A stretch of 45,567 nucleotides of DNA, from positions 1 through 45,567 of the forward strand of contig CADCIQ010000047.1 of the NCBI GenBank assembly GCA_902801425.1, in the 5' to 3' direction. Both the position numbers and the translations under genes were made by a program. Shown here in pieces: positions 44,801-45,567 of this stretch. The notes under the pieces were generated by a model. That model saw only the letters and a program-made list of their open reading frames with translations. It searched no databases and had not been told where the DNA came from. The first letter of the stretch is position 1, and each line of letters opens with the position of its first letter. The DNA comes from an uncultured Bacteroidales bacterium. GTDB taxonomy: Bacteria; Bacteroidota; Bacteroidia; Bacteroidales; Bacteroidaceae.

Positions 44801-45136
44801 GACTCTTACATCAGGCGTGTATTCCCATTCCGCACCTATATGACCGTTGACGCTTCTCCTGCAAAGGCATTTGCAAAGCCAAGGAGCATCCTCATCAGTA
44901 ATGATGGCGGCATACAGGAACTCCCGCAGCAGGATGATGCTGGTATCAACGGCTTGCGTATCTGGTCAGAGAACCGTAAGATCTTCGTTGAAAGTCCTGA
45001 CAACCTCTCTCTGGAGCTTTACACGGCTACTGGTCAACTTGTCCGCATCCTCGATGTCGTTCCTGGCACCAACACCTACTCAGGTTTCGCCAACGGCATC
45101 TACATCATTGGTCAGAAGAAGCTCTACGTCAAGTAG
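32807..45136 (+). CDS. Giant adhesin-like protein, C-terminal part with YGGG/FGGG repeats and T9SS-like tail (frame 2)
   Basis: 4109 codons are open, but only from a TTG that follows a stop at 32801-32803. There is no signal peptide, promoter or plausible start. If one G of GGGAAA (32851-32856) is skipped, the upstream frame runs NDAHNRTHGNQKNFNFDYDG without a break, giving 6282 residues in total. Between about residues 280 and 2600 of this frame I count about 29 exact YGGG/FGGG motifs in the unit hNIYGGG..a.V.G.T.V.I.GG...G.VFGGG, a repeated beta-helix-like pattern. A GLUG-like FKGTLNGDGHVITGV occurs near 3380. The end (SLELYTATGQLVRILDVVPG, then ANGIYIIGQKKLYVK) is typical of type IX sorting domains. 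It is probably a surface adhesin displayed with the fimbrillins upstream. Confidence 0.82.
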   Translation: MILTGHTMMRIIGHMGNQKNFNFDYDGKNYRFPDNTYSGRANILVDPRDGDNSKVIITELYGGSTGRGFTGGITIKNPFYGYSTVTIKGGTFTILPKDNPKKNMIFSGVFGSGAGGYNGIGDDANPTVDEHIAYWSPDNKVVLYGRYAEAKDRLVSVKCYNANDPANPYTMVDPAKTNTSIVIEGGVFGSPTQPIDGIYAGGSGFMSPSLFYDRGVVPSKYGGNIYGKAGETVSTLTITGGTFYCDHGIFAGGNPADYTELGKTYGNVVLNINGGTMYCNVYGGGAGVAEALLKNTSTYGTLTNMARLTGNTFVNIGGTAKILSHNGVGGNVYGGGMLAAVDGTTTVNISGDAEIAGNVFGAAQGITNDVSIKTIPHTSTPYLLHTPENATLFGLVNGNTVVKTSGNPSIKGDIYGGAESAITNGSTSITLNGCTLNGNIYGGGLGALTGGASATTATDAQVTASADINGTTYIKVDKVDYASSSNDYYLYGGGNMASKVEGKTEIIVNDCTTKGQMSVYGGGYGTMAPVSDTYITVNDFTTKEGDYGLATIFGGGNAGPVSGGSTISMNGGQVFGDVFGGGNVASVGTKYPANGTDEEKEDYLRHYANLYGSLVTMQGVGPVVYGNIYGGGNKADIYGDAVVNISNGAFAGEVFGGGNGNIGVNSIAYANVYGSTNVYVNGASVIWNKKWNSSSKSFNLWNGSYSANNDFVYAPTTDHLYPVFKDNHNIYGGGNHACRVVPIAENTETGIASVEVTKGFCGLDLLSTDVWKKAYNDSKNPHFYVFGGGYGAYTSVEATKVNVAVNEYTSEGATTDMQLAKPAGLTFNAKSNAPRKRITSGEGTDNATIGVYDNSYGIPDYTVLGVLGGGYAGLVIGDTDVKVGGNTYMHRVYGGGYGQLEAYTKLQQGAAIYEGKTRENLGEVGGNATVLTDGGYIYGDVFGGGAGVESAKLSGNTYTDFKDMGRVKGKTSVTISGKTQVFGSVYGGGDVANVGVENPPATNKPESRSIFDVEDMFINRKRYEHSNAQSFVNVIGGDIFGEVFAGGNGRMKSEASDYTTLGRVEGNTLVHVADDALADGSTIVPTIWNRIFGGCSYGTVNGNTLVHIEGGKLGHNIFGGGLGDAADDAPEAQTNGSYADIKGSTTVKIDGGKWLWNQKADTQGNIIVWKDAPQVVVNNIAELRNMSAAKFMGIISKYADSRFFNIDATTGKCNFVIAHNIFGGGKDACNVTGKATVKINHSPLSRLTDDEGNNINLLDEKTVGGLCWYASISNITNPQFSVFGGGWGINTRVAETDVYVGPGARFNATGEKLVLKPYGDDVADTNLRYDAVNEENDELFYFTIAPGDLGKEPYAYINEDISEYVIFENDLLDDFDNVSPEERIRLYGSADGGDTDTHTFLRYRASRLAMSLGAPTCTFMDIHGGGFSGYVTGDTKVVTDCQLACRNVFGGGLGSLPANPTGNETYGEVGGNTSVSLHSGFISLDVFGGGAGVESYKKDGGTFIDFPNIARVKGKTEVKVWGEPIAMKSDIPNPNGEGNQTYDKERVLVFGNVYGGGDVANVGVDEFKKEADVITLDNYEGKDFTTSVSVYGGGIFSSVYAGGNGRPKNKCKDYTQLGAVYGNTRLYVENTKRRYPYVDDQKLANPVIPYLWNRLYGGCQNGTVYGNTFVDINGGYILYNIFGGGVGTVDSLNVNGVMKVDENNITSANVTGNTNILIRDAVAKVNSLWDAAKRTWVEAKVVNKNGETRLYSPQYDPSLKKFNVNHNIYGGGRNACIVKGSTYITMTKGMLPKNHEVVSGVSTADIDGFFHTNEWTEIYNKVGSPHFCLFGGGYGERTVVNENTYVNVSLGKVEKAIAEAGVLDDVANLSSHFYDRQGVMDVVGGGYSGSVRGMTNVTIGGETFLRRVFGGGFYSPVGAATININKIDCAEIFGGGLMGDIGYTDASEYSANLAVDKRGMVTLNVGTNSGNTGESIWVHKNVYGGNDVSGDILNKTQLNIAAGHIFGNVYGAGNGDYLYAVGRNKEKKVTVNEYYKVGKNTYDLVYTVPSRSFMASLAASSAPQRMVNCASYHPKVQNVEINLSGPSADHPLEIGGVFGGGNSATVNNLNGSDPTVKFYFGSNLKLNNVFMGCDGEALFDSNEKFRKAYEDVNSLHLEDGIDWLHNPANHAITEQYLPVSHENRPKVYEHLLDLYFQPVEMDVQPEVTWADGMTNVTIGSFYCGGNRGNMNVEPDKNGKIVRYTFPENLVITDKIVGGCNKANYEMPNSRIKHRGGYLLGVRGKNAINLEVKCQFDPHEDTEIKEGGNVYGGCYASGTIFGDVYIDLKSDMLSHISSAELASAKADNKAVCNVYGAGYGSLAYVHGNTKIDFGKDIRKTDNNGHGTTANYVYGGGHQGNLVGNSNVRIYNGHIASSICGGSYSGMMWGSSHVLVGYPKYYTVNKSGTYALKRVDKWNDDARNVDGSEVVKKSIKLLEGDIVAEEVYDAICSHDNSQGSNFTLHTTAPKDWSDIDIKIDEAIYGGGYALAAGSSVAAGSTTVKKYSDTENLDEYMTASELAALGADGTKGYGGNTMLIVWDAPTKENFETDHISVSSQSMKEKTIPYGGSVFGYYYMDLEGNYKYIYQEDYTKETAALKTLAKKGADGKPVIYEYDGDGGMFGDGHLSFAEGFRCGELCGYGFAEKTPEHARIVNSFQRMDMLRLTDCAVVLLGARDYTINEISATPYSIARVGEIQMIAQNVKYADGKLAGKSVKRSRNYLGMSNNIHYLGALYSNVKFTDSFRNEAGAVKDKKSYLDVKQEFINNRQAEPDLFKQRNTGTAANMIGIASGYALKIHNVKAAEDDTEKLYYGPVVGIIEMALVDVHTDEGGGYVYAKNIHSRPPYSASSPAKGNAPLRNAVDTDPEEIIDTDPEEITGKEDFLQTSGNFVFPYDGVQYIVDDCFSHGYDNQASLAVKDDVHYWYVTGRHYYYNTSITGYTYDSTKTPLLFNADNGDALMNLVGTPAGSSVTLKKVTWRSAHTNGYVDDLEKEHENGEYVLRIGASSKTIYDEAVGAYIASLPMHGENENLNTLFTNTTNCEAANILLQLEDKADNSGTERFYKHLSEPCKATIELETKDANSQTYTYTIYLTINYVQGPNVTGALQVLNCALPGEMIEINKGTIQMTADQSMAQSATIYRIGPLQENGELSEYPYSEDHPEGYFTYDVGNPYAVEKGLENTTSEMLAGVVFDESNTTNPSIRVPAYYFMNGYGVQYCFKVSGLNEIFPVAMDANSRLEIHNYHRMEPRRSGGGIYEGKDALDLHIALAAKRAHDHGTPEPRIYIEDAIDVARFISFINEKTDDAAEIGSKNDFGANMQFFLQDNIHVETEYVVPDNFKGTLNGDGHVITGVHKENGLFKALDSSANIYNLGLASGRFVVGSSSADNPSLHCCYEYANNTVYRMDGTAYTGYTDADWRYGKVAYDLNEYYLDKRFGDGSKCGYVDNIYANGDYLYAGYEFENHYDGSEYIRNSYIPNYGYTSSAHDATHPVDESRAVRGEGGTVTYHPLLDENKIEDGPQKNDYLFFGQILDALTKGSEEGVANATIPAPMATDEESSSFHLVTDMNNRVYRAGGYYGSKENVGFHYNSDAYIHDNGITAIDFYGYNKPVNDYGMESLTADDGVTRNLLLYARLATDRAGILNAFSYDDTTPESAIKAHVIDQAATPTTEYLHLVERTLDNRNGEGNACYNNDFNCPIAFRVTSRAWYTRAPRYYANNRNDAWEGISLPFSVNRVEASFNGEITHFYGSDDSHAANETEANINNVGHEYWLRGLVSCDLSQDTKKATFSRPGNAEGLFAGGTLAGSYTYSNPHFHELYGAIYGDNGFSIYDVPRTFNDYLVQQANVPYIVSFPGAEFKEFDLSGDYNQALLLGSHEEWDALVDAHGFSFQEAAMKPQNITFSWICDNNKVAETIDGAATIGITDDSYEPTKVGNVSHHATFAAMDRNDTYVINEYGTAFDSYIRRVFPFRTYMTVDASPAKAFAKPRSILISNDGGIQELPQQDDAGINGLRIWSENRKIFVESPDNLSLELYTATGQLVRILDVVPGTNTYSGFANGIYIIGQKKLYVK
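33600..38850 (+). repeat. Three to four large internal superrepeats in the giant adhesin
   Basis: Order-conserved blocks recur: HNI(Y/F)GGG..AC.V at 34988, 36461 and 38102; (H/Q)F.(V/L)FGGG(Y/W)G soon after each; FGGGAGVES near 35635 and 37270 (AGVAEA near 33655); VYGGGDVANVGV near 35760 and 37470 (NVASVG near 34555); and AGGNGR...DYT.LG.V.GNT with WNR.(F/Y)GGC near 36065 and 37760. The repeat length is about 1473 bp and then about 1641 bp. DNA similarity is visible but diverged, so these are old duplications and not recent tandem copies. Confidence 0.75.
41510..41554 (+). repeat. 24-bp tandem duplication encoding DTDPEEI twice
   Basis: A 21-bp word encoding DTDPEEI is exactly repeated at 41510-41530 and 41534-41554 (period 24 bp, in frame), giving VDTDPEEIIDTDPEEITG. 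It lies in an acidic linker between the repeat domain and the C-terminal region. Identity of the copies suggests a recent duplication. Confidence 0.8.
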
Positions 45137-45139
45137 AGC
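45121..45139 (+). other. Hairpin over the giant gene's stop codon
   Basis: GCTCTAC-gtcaa-GTAGAGC is a perfect 7-bp stem that includes the last codons and the TAG stop. There is no T-run directly after it, so it is not a standard intrinsic terminator on its own. Confidence 0.5.
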
Positions 45140-45567
45140 CTCTTCTCCCTGATTCCGAATAATATTCAAACGCAAAGGCGCGAAGACGCAAAGTTTTATC
45201 TCTGTGTCTTCGCACCTTTGCGTTTGCCAGCAATAAAAACAGATAATCTCGCATGCGCTCGTTTTGCATCTGTGAAATCCCTAAAATCTGTTATTACTGT
45301 CCGCTAAACAACTATATCTTGCATAATATCAAAAGATTTATGCTGGACAAGCCCTGTTTTTATCAAGGATTTGAGAATGAGAGAAGGCTGGCGCAGTATT
45401 GAGAATTAATGAGAAAAAGAGAGATTTGCTACTTGCGTAGCATTAGAAAAAGCGTGATTGTCTGGAGTGTAAGCGACATTTATTCGCAATGGCTCATCAA
45501 GCTAAAGCAAGTCTCTAATTCTCATTAATTCAAAAAAAGAAATTCTCAAAATCTCTAATTCTTGACA
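45137..45567. other. Gene-free 3' region with dispersed repeats
   Basis: No gene is seen. After the palindrome at 45168-45225 the stretch holds a hairpin GCTAC-ttgc-GTAGC (45428-45441), a copy of the CTCATCAAGCTAAAGCAAG repeat (45480-45515), and an inverted word array: GAGAATGAGAGAA and GAGAATTAATGAGAA (45373-45416) against CTAATTCTCATTAATTC and AATTCTC words (45515-45564). Confidence 0.65.
45168..45225. terminator. Palindromic element, possible terminator after the giant gene
   Basis: AAACGCAAAGGCGCGAAGAC (45168-45187) pairs with TGTCTTCGCACCTTTGCGTTT (45205-45225) around a short AT-rich loop, a strong stem of about 20 bp. The left half is a relative of the dispersed repeat at 13841-13866 (22 of 26 matches), so it may be a repeat element used as a terminator. 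No T-tract follows directly. Confidence 0.55.

Overview
The window looks like chromosomal DNA of a Bacteroidales bacterium, probably Prevotellaceae (Prevotella/Segatella-like). I infer this from the Bacteroidetes-type promoters (TAnnTTTG -7 boxes with a TTG/TTTG about 19-20 nt upstream), the absence of strong Shine-Dalgarno sequences, DUF4199/DUF6452/DUF6048 genes, fimbrillin-family lipoproteins, and C-terminal tails like type IX secretion sorting signals. No phage, transposase-bearing insertion sequence or CRISPR array was seen.

Layout. Positions 1-105 hold an SRP RNA on the minus strand, cut by the window edge. Positions 333-9770 hold plus-strand housekeeping genes: DUF4199 membrane protein, GtrB-like glycosyltransferase, DUF6452 lipoprotein, DUF6048 protein, ApbE flavinyltransferase, Crp/Fnr regulator, M3 peptidase, dCMP deaminase, S41 (CtpA-like) protease and 5-formyltetrahydrofolate cyclo-ligase. 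Positions 9917-12428 are minus strand: three small overlapping genes (LHTQ-motif protein, DUF3990 ADP-ribosyltransferase-like protein, small helical protein) that run with 4-bp overlaps into recF, followed by a DUF721 gene. A TPR membrane protein and a divergent lumazine synthase (ribH) follow on the plus strand (12632-13810). Then come an Rpn-type nuclease and a 1341-aa secreted glycine-rich/InlB-repeat protein, both minus strand (14274-19287).

After a 1.6-kb gene-free, repeat-rich stretch, the last 24 kb is one plus-strand surface locus: four fimbrillin-type lipoproteins (20911-26164) and then a giant adhesin-like gene (26287-45136). The giant gene is open in two frames that meet at about 32851. 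Removing one G from a GGGAAA run would join them into a single 6282-residue protein with signal peptide, GLUG modules, Ig-like linkers, a long YGGG/FGGG repeat domain and a T9SS-like tail. The likely logic is lipoprotein export, removal of the propeptide at a conserved TR(A/G) site, pilus-type assembly, and display of a very long adhesin.

The most unusual non-coding signal is a set of degenerate short-word arrays with an exactly constant period: 7 bp at 134-161, 9547-9588, 23571-23689, 24984-25065 and 26170-26280; 9 bp at 4852-4896; 11 bp at 19652-19743 and 20085-20183. Each has a fixed 4-6 bp core and variable remaining bases. One lies inside the cyclo-ligase coding sequence, and three precede consecutive genes of the surface locus. 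REP/REPIN-like palindromes and several dispersed intergenic repeat families also occur, and some REP-like copies are translated as part of signal-peptide leaders.
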